Source of the DNA: a virus
Length of the DNA: 46,614 nucleotides
Virus record (IMG/VR): IMGVR_UViG_3300046535_000572
Coordinates: 1-46,614 of that record
Reading direction: 5' to 3' (one strand)
In this document: piece by piece, positions 7,450 through 14,273 of the stretch
Layout: the number at the start of each line of letters is the position of its first letter
Numbering within the stretch: position 1 is the stretch's first letter
Program-made: the position numbers and the translations under genes
Notes under the pieces: generated by a model
Told to the model about the DNA's origin: nothing
Seen by the model: only the letters and a program-made list of their open reading frames with translations
Database searches by the model: none

Positions 7450-8115
7450 ATGCAACTCACATTGAAACGGGCCCAGACTTTCGGCCGCGTATCCGATCGC
7501 AACAGCAAGATGCCAGCTAGCACCTTCGCAACTCATACCGCCGACTGTTCCATCGGATCGAAGCTCCGCGCCGTCGAGGGTTCAGTATGCCACGACTGCT
7601 ACGCCACCAAGTTTGAAAAAATGTACCCCAGTGTCCACCAAGGGCACGCCTTCAACGGCGCGAGCGCCGCGGCAATGATCGCAGCTGACCCGGAGGCATG
7701 GGCGCAGGCGATCGCGCTCCAGATCACCCGCATATGCGACAAATTCAACGAACCGTTTCATCGTTGGTTTGACGCCGGCGATATCGCGGACTTGGCCATG
7801 CTCGAGGCAATCGTCCGTGTTTGCGAGTTGACGCCAACCATCAAGCATTGGTTGCCGACCAGGGAACGGGGCATCCTAAAGGCCTTCCTGGCCACGGGCC
7901 GCGCCCTCCCCGCCAATCTTGTGGTCCGACTCAGCGCAACCATGATTGACGACAAGCCGATCGCCAATGCGCCCCATACCTCAACCGTGCACCGAAAAGG
8001 CTCGATCGTTCATGGCCAGCCATGCGAGGCCGCCACCCGCAACCACCAATGCGGCCCATGCCGCGCCTGTTGGGATCCGACCGTTGAAAACGTCTCATAC
8101 CCTTTCCACCGCTAG
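7450..8115 (+). CDS. GP88-like cysteine-rich phage protein
   Basis: 221 residues with cysteine motifs near both ends: HTADCSIGSKL and VCHDCYATKF near residues 32-55, and CGPCRACWD near the C-terminus. Between them are HAFNGASAAAMIA, FHRWFDAGDIAD, HWLPTRERG and VVRLSATMID. This order resembles the mycobacteriophage GP88 family, whose CxxCYA motif and following WxxxGD/R-type strands recall radical-SAM-like phage proteins (Gp37/Gp68 type). Whether it binds a metal cluster is inference. Starts with the shared module GAGGACATGCCATG. Confidence 0.65.
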   Translation: MQLTLKRAQTFGRVSDRNSKMPASTFATHTADCSIGSKLRAVEGSVCHDCYATKFEKMYPSVHQGHAFNGASAAAMIAADPEAWAQAIALQITRICDKFNEPFHRWFDAGDIADLAMLEAIVRVCELTPTIKHWLPTRERGILKAFLATGRALPANLVVRLSATMIDDKPIANAPHTSTVHRKGSIVHGQPCEAATRNHQCGPCRACWDPTVENVSYPFHR

Positions 8116-8119
8116 CCCC

Positions 8120-8156
8120 TTGACAAGCCCAAATCATAGGACTAAATTCCTGTCAT
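8120..8156 (+). promoter_or_regulatory. Early promoter P3
   Basis: TTGACA (8120-8125) plus TAGGACTAAATTCCTGTCAT (8137-8156). In the transcript TGTCAT (8151-8156) can pair with ATGACA (8176-8181) at the start codon of the next gene, enclosing the ribosome binding site AAAGGAG. Confidence 0.7.
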
Positions 8157-8175
8157 CGACAAAGGAGAACATGCC

Positions 8176-8367
8176 ATGACATACAAAGGTTATACCATCG
8201 CAACCGGCGGGCTACCCCACAATCTCACAGCCTACGTTTACGATCGCCAGGATTGGCGCGAGGGCAAGCCTCATGTTTACAAGACCACTTCGCTTGACCT
8301 CGCCCGCAAGTGGATCGAAGCCTACCGCAAAGGCGAGCAATGGGCCGTCGAGGCTCACGCCCACTGA
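8176..8367 (+). CDS. Small hypothetical early protein
   Basis: 63 residues, MTYKGYTIATGGLPHNLTAY, a small beta-rich domain followed by a helix (LDLARKWIEAYRKGEQ). No family assigned. Strong ribosome binding site AAAGGAGAACATGCC, a copy of the shared start-site module. Confidence 0.75.
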   Translation: MTYKGYTIATGGLPHNLTAYVYDRQDWREGKPHVYKTTSLDLARKWIEAYRKGEQWAVEAHAH

Positions 8368-8375
8368 AAAGGAGG

Positions 8376-8415
8376 CCTAAAGGGCGGCGCGTGCGCCGCC
8401 TCGTTAGACCCCCCG
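8376..8415 (+). repeat. GC-hairpin leader repeat, copy 1
   Basis: CCTAAAGGGCGGCGCGTGCG continuing to 8415, nearly identical to 8595-8635. It contains the palindrome GGCGGCGC-GT-GCGCCGCC. It has no T-run. Each copy precedes a small gene with the CATGCCATG start module, so it appears to be a duplicated leader or intergenic unit. Confidence 0.8.
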
Positions 8416-8434
8416 CACTAGAGGAACGCATGCC

Positions 8435-8599
8435 ATGGACATTTACCACAATTACCGCATTTACCGCTGCCAGGACCGCGACACTTACCGCGTTCTTAAC
8501 AGCCTTCATATGGCAATATGCGGTAGCAAAGTCCGCGAAGCCGAGTTCCTTGCCACTGTTGCGGAGTACATTGCGGAGGGTCGCTGCAACGGATCCTAA
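8435..8599 (+). CDS. Very small early protein (54 aa)
   Basis: ATG 8435 to TAA 8597-8599, MDIYHNYRIYRCQDRDTYRV at the start, then a helical part ending EYIAEGRCNGS. Two cysteines. The start uses GAGGAACGCATGCC, a variant of the shared module, directly after the first hairpin leader. Gene status rests on the leader, the ribosome binding site and the tight spacing; no family recognised. Confidence 0.7.
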   Translation: MDIYHNYRIYRCQDRDTYRVLNSLHMAICGSKVREAEFLATVAEYIAEGRCNGS

Positions 8600-8635
8600 A
8601 GGGCGGGCGCGTGCGCCGCCTCATTAGACCCCCCG
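8595..8635 (+). repeat. GC-hairpin leader repeat, copy 2
   Basis: Second copy of the 8376-8415 unit, with one extra G in the stem and TCATTAGAC in place of TCGTTAGAC. It overlaps the stop codon of the 54-residue gene and precedes ATG 8654. Confidence 0.8.
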
Positions 8636-8653
8636 AACGAAAGGAGACATGCC

Positions 8654-8902
8654 ATGAACCGCCAAATTACCGACGCCTGTCAGGATGGTTACGACGCCCA
8701 TGACGCGGGCAAGCCCCTGTCCTGCAATCCCTATAATACTCTGCAGCCCGAATATGCCGAATGGAACAACGGCTGGCGCGCGGCCGACAATTACGACGGC
8801 TCAGACGATTACGGCTCCGAAGGCCTTAACGGCCGTTTCGAGGACTCCCCCCGATACCGCGCCGACATGATTGGCGCAGGCCGCGGGAGGTTGGTTCGAT
8901 GA
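8654..8902 (+). CDS. RMF-like small protein
   Basis: 82 residues. The N-terminal half reads CQDGYDAHDAGKP, LSCNPYNTLQPEYAEWNNGW and RAA, matching the pattern of ribosome modulation factor-like proteins (G-x-A-x-x-x-G-x-x-x-x-NPY then W-x-x-GW-x-x-A). The C-terminal half is acidic (DNYDGSDDYGSEG). RMF drives ribosome dimerisation in the host, so a phage copy might act on host ribosomes; that role is inference. Start module AAAGGAGACATGCC. Confidence 0.72.
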   Translation: MNRQITDACQDGYDAHDAGKPLSCNPYNTLQPEYAEWNNGWRAADNYDGSDDYGSEGLNGRFEDSPRYRADMIGAGRGRLVR

Positions 8903-9114
8903 AGCCTCTTAACGCCCAGGACGGAGAAAACGCCTTCGAGGCCCTGGTCATGCTGCGCGATGGTATGCGCGCCAATGACGATCACCTGAACGACGATGAC
9001 AAGCCTGGAGGTTCGACCGTTCCAGGGGCGGCGGATTATAACGCGCTGTTTGACCTTGTCCTGGACGCCCTCCAGGTCGTTGGCATTCCTTATCGTGATG
9101 GTGGTGCGCGATGA
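8899..9114 (+). CDS. Small acidic hypothetical protein
   Basis: 71 residues, MKPLNAQDGENAFEALVMLR at the start, with an acidic middle (ANDDHLNDDDKPGG). The start overlaps the previous stop (ATGA) and the stop overlaps the next start, so it is part of a tightly coupled string. No family recognised. Confidence 0.72.
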   Translation: MKPLNAQDGENAFEALVMLRDGMRANDDHLNDDDKPGGSTVPGAADYNALFDLVLDALQVVGIPYRDGGAR

Positions 9115-9332
9115 CCCGCCGCGACACCATGACCGCCAGGGATTACGCCAACGCCTCCAAGGCGCTCGTTGATTGGCTCGCCAGCCAGGATATCGACCCC
9201 GAGGATGCGCCGCGCGTCCTGACGATGACGCTCATAAGCTACGTTAACGTTCTCGCGAAGGCGGGCGGACGTGATCCCAAGATTGGCGGAAAGATCATCA
9301 CCGATATCATCATGAGGTCGTTGCGATCATGA
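9111..9332 (+). CDS. Small hypothetical protein
   Basis: 73 residues. The segment YANASKALVDWLASQDIDPE looks helical. ATGA overlaps at both ends. A second ATG at 9129 (MTARDYANAS) is an alternative start. No family recognised. Confidence 0.72.
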   Translation: MTRRDTMTARDYANASKALVDWLASQDIDPEDAPRVLTMTLISYVNVLAKAGGRDPKIGGKIITDIIMRSLRS

Positions 9333-9520
9333 CCGCCAACGAACACGCCGCCGAGGTCGAGCGCCTCGCCCTCGAAATCGCCGCCTCAATGGCGGTATTC
9401 CCTAAGCTCAACGCCAAGGCTCAAACGAGCCTCGCCGCCGCGGGCGATGTCCTCTTAGATCGCCTGCACAACGCTTGGTATGACTTCGCCGCCGCACAAT
9501 GGAAGGAACGCGCACAATGA
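9329..9520 (+). CDS. Small helical hypothetical protein
   Basis: 63 residues, MTANEHAAEVERLALEIAAS at the start, predicted all-helical and alanine-rich. Overlaps both neighbours by ATGA. No family recognised. Confidence 0.7.
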   Translation: MTANEHAAEVERLALEIAASMAVFPKLNAKAQTSLAAAGDVLLDRLHNAWYDFAAAQWKERAQ

Positions 9521-9834
9521 CCGGCTATAACCTCCCCCCTGGCTGCACCGATCGCGACATCGACAACGCCTTTGGCTCCTCCGATGAACGCCGCGGCGTC
9601 TATCGGGTTCGCGTTACTAACCGCATCGAATCTCAACTCTGGGTCGAGGTCGAGGCCTCGTCCAGGGAGGATGCCGAGCATGACGCTTTGGTCGAGGCGC
9701 GCAAAACGCCTATCCATAGGTGGACGGTGGACGCAGACGATATGGACGTCGAGGACGTCGAGGGACCGCCCGAACGCGATCCCGACGACGAACGCGATTC
9801 GCGCGCTGATTACGAATACGACCGTAATCGATGA
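9517..9834 (+). CDS. Acidic hypothetical protein
   Basis: 105 residues from ATG 9517 (MTGYNLPPGCTDRDIDNAFG), which overlaps the previous stop. A short beta segment (GVYRVRVTNRIESQLWVEVE) is followed by a strongly acidic tail (DADDMDVEDVEGPPERD). A strong negative tail in an early phage protein can indicate DNA mimicry or a binding partner, but this is speculation. Confidence 0.72.
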   Translation: MTGYNLPPGCTDRDIDNAFGSSDERRGVYRVRVTNRIESQLWVEVEASSREDAEHDALVEARKTPIHRWTVDADDMDVEDVEGPPERDPDDERDSRADYEYDRNR

Positions 9835-10088
9835 TCAGCGATCTAAAAACAGACGCCCACCTTGACGAGGAAGAAAGGAGGGCAGGGCTGCGTCAGGCCC
9901 TGCTTTTCCTCCCGGCCCGCTACGAGCGCATATTGCGCCAACGATGGGGCCTGGGCTGCGAGCCCATGACTTGCGCCGCGATTGCGGCCGAGTTTGGCTT
10001 GTCAAAAGCGCGCATTCGCCAAATCGAATATCGCGCCCTTGAGTACTTGAGAAGGGCTTACCGTCGAGCAAAAAGGATGCAGTCGTGA
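9831..10088 (+). CDS. Stand-alone sigma-70 region 4 protein
   Basis: 85 residues. After a short acidic N-terminus the whole protein aligns by eye with region 4 of sigma-70 factors: LPARYERILRQRWGLG (region 4.1), then MTCAAIAAEFGLSKARIRQI and EYRALEYLRRA (region 4.2 HTH, with the RIRQIE-x-x-AL signature). Regions 1-3 are absent. It could bind the RNA polymerase beta-flap or -35 DNA and redirect host polymerase to phage promoters, for example to switch on the late operon, which has no obvious promoter. The fold is clear; the role is inference. ATGA/GTGA overlaps on both sides. Confidence 0.82.
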   Translation: MISDLKTDAHLDEEERRAGLRQALLFLPARYERILRQRWGLGCEPMTCAAIAAEFGLSKARIRQIEYRALEYLRRAYRRAKRMQS

Positions 10089-10354
10089 ACCTCTGGAGCA
10101 AAATGTACGCCGCCAAGCGCCGCGCCCTCGATCGCGCCCTGCTCGCATCTATGGAGCGCGAAATCGCCAATGAAGAAAAGCTTCGCGCCTCGCCCGATTG
10201 GGCAAAACTGCAAAGACCGATCACCGCAGTCGAAATGCTCGAGCATCCCGAGGCGAAGGCGGAAGTAATGTACGGGGACGTCAATCGGATAAAACGGCCT
10301 GACGAAACCGAGCGGGCCCGTATCGCCCGCGCCTTTGGGAGACCACTACCATGA
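10085..10354 (+). CDS. Small hypothetical protein, GTG start
   Basis: 89 residues starting from GTG 10085, which overlaps the sigma-like stop (GTGA). Basic and helical N-terminus (KMYAAKRRALDRALLASMER). No family recognised. Confidence 0.7.
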   Translation: MNLWSKMYAAKRRALDRALLASMEREIANEEKLRASPDWAKLQRPITAVEMLEHPEAKAEVMYGDVNRIKRPDETERARIARAFGRPLP

Positions 10355-10689
10355 TCAGGCTCAACCCTGACCTGAAGCGCCGCGCACGCCGCGCGCCACT
10401 GCCGTTCGCGATGAGCGAAGCCGAGCGAATCGCCGTCAATCTCTTTTGGCGCGACGGCGCGCGGGCCTCCGTGCTGGCCAAGGCGTTCGGGTACTCCAAG
10501 AACACCATTTACTATTGGTGCCTGACCGGCGACGCCGAGTCCTATCCCCTGAACAGGGCGGCGGAAATCAACGACATCATCGAGCGCATGGGCGAGAAAA
10601 AAGCATGGGCCAAGTACGTCACCATGGCGATGGTCGAGAAGGTGGACGCAGCCAACGCCGAAACGATCGCCAGCCATGACGCCGGCTGA
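10351..10689 (+). CDS. Homeodomain-like HTH protein
   Basis: 112 residues. A basic N-terminus (LKRRARRAPLP) precedes an HTH of the resolvase/homeodomain-like kind: EAERIAVNLFWRDGARASVL then AKAFGYSKNTIYYWCLTG. Such small proteins often regulate early phage genes. Overlaps the previous stop by ATGA. Target unknown. Confidence 0.75.
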   Translation: MIRLNPDLKRRARRAPLPFAMSEAERIAVNLFWRDGARASVLAKAFGYSKNTIYYWCLTGDAESYPLNRAAEINDIIERMGEKKAWAKYVTMAMVEKVDAANAETIASHDAG

Positions 10690-11068
10690 GATCGACGCCT
10701 CCGTCGAGGAACCCAACTGGATCGCGCAGTGGGCGATCCTGCAGTGCGCCGACGATGGCTTCGACGCCATCCTGCGCCAATGGCGGCGTTGGCACTGGAC
10801 GCCGATCGAGGTCGACGGCGAAATGAAGAAGAAGCCCGCGGGCCGGGTCGATGGGATCATTGGCCTCGCGCTCCAAGGCATAACCGCGTTCACCGTCGAG
10901 CGCGAGCCGTTCGAGGAACAGCACGACGATCACATGTGGCTGCTGGCTAAGGGCCGCGCGTGGCGCATTCTCTATCTTCGCGGCAAAGTTGGCGAGTGGG
11001 CGATCGTCAACAGTTTTGGCGACGAGTGGCACCTCGACCTTGTCGGGATCAAGTGGGAGGAGCTTTGA
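10676..11068 (+). CDS. Hypothetical early protein
   Basis: 130 residues. N-terminal helices (EPNWIAQWAILQCADDGFDA) are followed by a beta-rich part with several tryptophans (HMWLLAKGRAWRILYLRGKV, EWHLDLVGIKWEEL). Overlaps the HTH gene by 14 bp. No family recognised. Confidence 0.75.
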   Translation: MTPAEIDASVEEPNWIAQWAILQCADDGFDAILRQWRRWHWTPIEVDGEMKKKPAGRVDGIIGLALQGITAFTVEREPFEEQHDDHMWLLAKGRAWRILYLRGKVGEWAIVNSFGDEWHLDLVGIKWEEL

Positions 11069-11077
11069 AAAAGAAAA

Positions 11078-11108
11078 GGGGCTCCGGACATGCCATGAAC
11101 GGAGCCCC
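11078..11108 (+). promoter_or_regulatory. Hairpin with a start codon in its loop
   Basis: GGGGCTCCG (11078-11086) and CGGAGCCCC (11100-11108) are perfect arms around the 13-base loop GACATGCCATGAA. The loop is a copy of the shared start-site module, with ATG 11095 exposed. Read on the minus strand, the stem is followed by CTTTTCTTTTTC, so it could also end leftward transcription, but no leftward gene lies nearby. Confidence 0.65.
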
Positions 11109-11157
11109 AATCGACGAAAGGGGGCGCGCACACGCCAAGCGCCCAAAACCTCCATAG
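11095..11157 (+). CDS. Possible 20-residue leader peptide
   Basis: ATG 11095 in the hairpin loop reads MNGAPIDERGRAHAKRPKPP and stops at TAG 11155-11157. It carries the same CATGCCATGA start as real genes, followed 84 bp later by the primase-helicase start. A leader peptide or attenuator is possible. It may not be a real gene. Confidence 0.35.
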   Translation: MNGAPIDERGRAHAKRPKPP

Positions 11158-11241
11158 CCGACTGCGCGCGTCTTGTCCACCGCCACAATTGACCCGCCGC
11201 GCGAACAAGCCCAGACCTGACGTTTTCGACGAAAGCTGAAC

Positions 11242-13746
11242 ATGCCATCAACCGCTGCGCTTCAGCGCATGTTAACCGTGCAATTCATCCAGAGGAGACG
11301 CCTCAATGCACCCGCGGTTTTCTTCCGCCCCCAGAGCGACACTCCCAATGCCGCCGACGCCCTGGCCGAGGCGCTCCAAATCGATCTCGGCAGCTGGGAT
11401 GAAATAAACGACAACAATCTGGGCGTCCGCCTCGAAGGCGGCTATCTCGAACTCGACATCAAAAGCGCAGACGACGCCTTTGCGCACGCATTCTTCCTCG
11501 CCTGCGAGCATCTCCGCATTGACGCCCGCGCCGCCTTTGGCGTCAACCGCATCACCTCGATCATTCTCAAGGTCGAGGATCACGCCTCGATCGAGACTCA
11601 CCTCTGGCCCCGCGGCTACAAGGACAGGCGAGGCCACTGGACCGAGACGGCGGTTCGAGCCTCTACACCCCCGACCAAGACCGCCAAGGGGCTCTCGCGC
11701 TTCTCCAAGCCGCTCCCAGGCTCCCTTACCGCCGACGGCGTGGTTGTGTGGCGGCCCCGCGGCAAGGGACAGGCCCTCGACGCCGAACTGGGGATCGAAG
11801 ACCTCGAGGCGCGGCAGATCGCCGACACCACCACCGCGACCATAGGCCGCGCCATCGCCTATGCGACCTTGGCCTATTGGGTTCGGACCTTTCAGGATGG
11901 TCTGCCCGATTGGGGCGCGATCCTGACCCATCGCGTCGGCGGCTGGATCGCCCGCTTGGTCCGCGAAGGGGCCGCGATCAACGCCGCGGACAAAAACTTG
12001 GCGGGTGCGTGCTGGAGCCCCGTAGACACGCCCGAGATCGCCCTCGACCTGATCGCCTTCATGGACCGCCTGGGTGCCGACGCCGACCTCAAGACCACCT
12101 ATTTGCAAGCCGAGCGCGCCCTCGCTCACAACCCCGATGCGCCCGTATCGGGTTGGAAGGCGCTCGAGGAGACATTCGGACCCGAGGGCATGTACGGCGT
12201 CCGCCGCGCGATGAAGGCCGGCGTCGATGTCTCCGTGCTCGAGGAAATGAGCGAGCGTTATGTCCTCGACATGTCAACGGGCGGTTACATCGACCGTGAG
12301 AACATCACCAAGGGACTCAAGCATGAGTTCACCCATGACGAACTTATCCGCGCGCACGAAAACCGGTTCGTATTCGTCGGCAAGAAGAAGTTCAATTCGT
12401 TCCGCCTCTATGCCGCCTCTCCGCTGCGCAGCGATGTCGCCAAGAGCGACATGTTCCCCGGCGAGGAACCGGGTGCGATCCTGCGTCACAGCCCCGTGCA
12501 CGGGCTCCTGACCGACGCCGATTGGCAACCCGAGGAATACAAGGTTCTCAACATCTACAGGGGCTTCTCGATCAAGCCGGTGGGGACAATCGACCCTGCG
12601 ATCATGACCCGAGTTGTCACCATGCTCGACCGCATGCTTGGGCTGCTCACCCGCGACAACGCGGCGCAGATGGATTGGCTGAAGAAATATATCGCCTGGA
12701 CAATCCAGCATCCGGAGCAAAAACAACAGGTTTGCCCCATCATCATCGGCGGTCAGGGTATAGGCAAAAGCATCTTGGGCGACAATTTGATGCGGGCCAT
12801 GTTCGGCGAACTTGCGGGATCTGCTACCGGCGCGGCCCTCGTCAACAATAATTTTTTAATCACCCCGTTCATTGGCAAGATCATTGTTTTCATCGACGAG
12901 GTTCGCATCGAGGGCCAGACCGGCATCAACGAGCTGAAGAAGATTATTCGGCAGTCGCGCATCTCGGGCCAGGTCAAATTCGGGCACCAGAGAGACTACT
13001 ACATCCCGGCCCGCGCGATCCTCGCCGCCAATCAGGCCGACATCGGCCTTACGCCGGAAGACGCCGCCGATCGGGCGCTGTTCTTCATCATCGCCTGGAC
13101 CGCTGAGAACAAGGGGATGACGGACAGGGAGTTTCTCGAGTGGGCGGTGACCTTAAAGCCGTTCTATCGCGAATTTGTCGAGATGCTGGAGTCGGTCGCC
13201 GCCAAGCAGCATCTCATGAGGTATTTCCGCGATTACGAGTGCACGCGCGAGGAGCTAGAGGATCTGACCCATTCGTCGCGCAACGACGAGAAGGTAATCA
13301 AATCGACGATGTCGAAGTCGCGTGAGATCGCCCGCCAGATCGCAGCGTCTGCGCATGTCATCACTGGTCTCGACATCACCGCCTGGTTCAATATCCAGCA
13401 TCTGCGCGCGGCGATCCAGCGCGAGGATGGGGCCAAGACGCGGGTCGAGGCCTCGAGCGTGATGATGGAGTTCGAGCGCGCGGGGGTGATCGAGGCGGCG
13501 CGGGCCGAGGGCGGCTACGTTAAATTTCGATGGGGCTACGGCAAGCTGCTGCAGAAACTGAGCGAGGCGCATAACCTGAAGCTGGACGCACTGTATGACG
13601 TAGGACCGGGAGACTTCGATGACAATCCAGTTCGTTCGATGGTCGATCCGCCACAATGGCGCGGCAACACGAAGCGCAAGGGCAAGAGCGATGACCATCG
13701 CCGGCCTTTCAATCCTGACGCTGACGACGACATGGAGCCATTCTGA
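11242..13746 (+). CDS. Primase-helicase, SF3/D5-like (DUF5906-type)
   Basis: Replicative helicase, 834 residues. The AAA+ core has Walker A IIGGQGIGKS (G503-S510), Walker B IIVFIDEV (D552-E553) and a sensor-1-like ARAILAANQAD, the order seen in phage DUF5906/D5-type helicases. The N-terminal 300 residues include GGYLELDIKSADDAFAH, which might be a diverged archaeo-eukaryotic primase domain, but I cannot confirm its active site. The C-terminus has a winged-helix-like region and ends acidic (FNPDADDDMEPF), similar to an SSB-type tail. ATG 11242 is in AACATGCCAT, the only copy of the module where the first ATG appears to be used. The phage has no polymerase of its own, so host polymerase must be recruited. 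Confidence 0.88.
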   Translation: MPSTAALQRMLTVQFIQRRRLNAPAVFFRPQSDTPNAADALAEALQIDLGSWDEINDNNLGVRLEGGYLELDIKSADDAFAHAFFLACEHLRIDARAAFGVNRITSIILKVEDHASIETHLWPRGYKDRRGHWTETAVRASTPPTKTAKGLSRFSKPLPGSLTADGVVVWRPRGKGQALDAELGIEDLEARQIADTTTATIGRAIAYATLAYWVRTFQDGLPDWGAILTHRVGGWIARLVREGAAINAADKNLAGACWSPVDTPEIALDLIAFMDRLGADADLKTTYLQAERALAHNPDAPVSGWKALEETFGPEGMYGVRRAMKAGVDVSVLEEMSERYVLDMSTGGYIDRENITKGLKHEFTHDELIRAHENRFVFVGKKKFNSFRLYAASPLRSDVAKSDMFPGEEPGAILRHSPVHGLLTDADWQPEEYKVLNIYRGFSIKPVGTIDPAIMTRVVTMLDRMLGLLTRDNAAQMDWLKKYIAWTIQHPEQKQQVCPIIIGGQGIGKSILGDNLMRAMFGELAGSATGAALVNNNFLITPFIGKIIVFIDEVRIEGQTGINELKKIIRQSRISGQVKFGHQRDYYIPARAILAANQADIGLTPEDAADRALFFIIAWTAENKGMTDREFLEWAVTLKPFYREFVEMLESVAAKQHLMRYFRDYECTREELEDLTHSSRNDEKVIKSTMSKSREIARQIAASAHVITGLDITAWFNIQHLRAAIQREDGAKTRVEASSVMMEFERAGVIEAARAEGGYVKFRWGYGKLLQKLSEAHNLKLDALYDVGPGDFDDNPVRSMVDPPQWRGNTKRKGKSDDHRRPFNPDADDDMEPF

Positions 13747-13861
13747 GGCGCATTGTTATTCGATCTGGCGCTACCCGACACCGCAGCGATGCGCCAGCAT
13801 GCACCAGCATGCACCACCTAAAATGGTTGGAAATGCTGCTCCAAAACCAGAACAAGTGAGA

Positions 13862-13984
13862 ATGAAAATCGAACGGATCACTTTTCCGCTGCCGACTCTC
13901 GATTTTGAACCTTGTCAAGAGGAAGAGAGCGGGAGGCTGAGGGGAATTGCTTTTCTGCGCGCATTAGGCGATGGTCTGCAGTGA
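13862..13984 (+). CDS. Possible 40-residue protein
   Basis: ATG 13862 (after AAGTGAGA) to TGA 13982-13984, MKIERITFPLPTLDFEPCQE at the start. Fills most of the gap between the helicase and the next gene and ends 14 bp before it. No family. The 115 bp upstream (13747-13861) hold short repeats of CAGCATGCAC (13795-13815) and nothing else I recognise. Confidence 0.5.
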   Translation: MKIERITFPLPTLDFEPCQEEESGRLRGIAFLRALGDGLQ

Positions 13985-13998
13985 CCAGGAGGAACACC

Positions 13999-14271
13999 AT
14001 GGCCACTGCATCGCACGCCCACGACACGCACGCCCCACTCGCTCCCACCAAGCACGCCGCCAAAGAGGCCGGCCCCTACGACGCGCTCTTGCTCAATCCC
14101 GACCGAAGCGACGTCGGCGAGGAGCACCTCACTGTTCGCGATGAGCAGGTGTTGCGCAGCGAGGAAGCGTTTGCGGAGGTGGTCGCAAAGGGCGCGGAGC
14201 ATGCTCGAGCTCACAATCCTGATCTCCACGAGGACCATCACGCGGACCACCCCGCGGCAAAGAAGAAATAG
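13999..14271 (+). CDS. Histidine-rich hypothetical protein
   Basis: 90 residues with a strong ribosome binding site (CCAGGAGGAACACC). Both ends are rich in histidine: SHAHDTHAPLAPTKHAAKEA at the start and HARAHNPDLHEDHHADHPAA near the end. Could bind metal, but no defined motif is present. Confidence 0.72.
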   Translation: MATASHAHDTHAPLAPTKHAAKEAGPYDALLLNPDRSDVGEEHLTVRDEQVLRSEEAFAEVVAKGAEHARAHNPDLHEDHHADHPAAKKK

Positions 14272-14273
14272 CC

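Noticed and set aside
9835-10893. 352-codon minus-strand frame across the small early genes
   Set aside because: It would overlap the sigma-like and HTH genes, which have family motifs and ATGA couplings.
11066-11108. Leftward Rho-independent terminator
   Set aside because: The stem with CTTTTCTTTTTC on the minus strand looks right, but no leftward gene lies upstream of it, so a rightward leader function is more likely.
11272-12129. 285-codon minus-strand frame
   Set aside because: Antisense of the primase-helicase N-terminus; no ribosome binding site and no motif.
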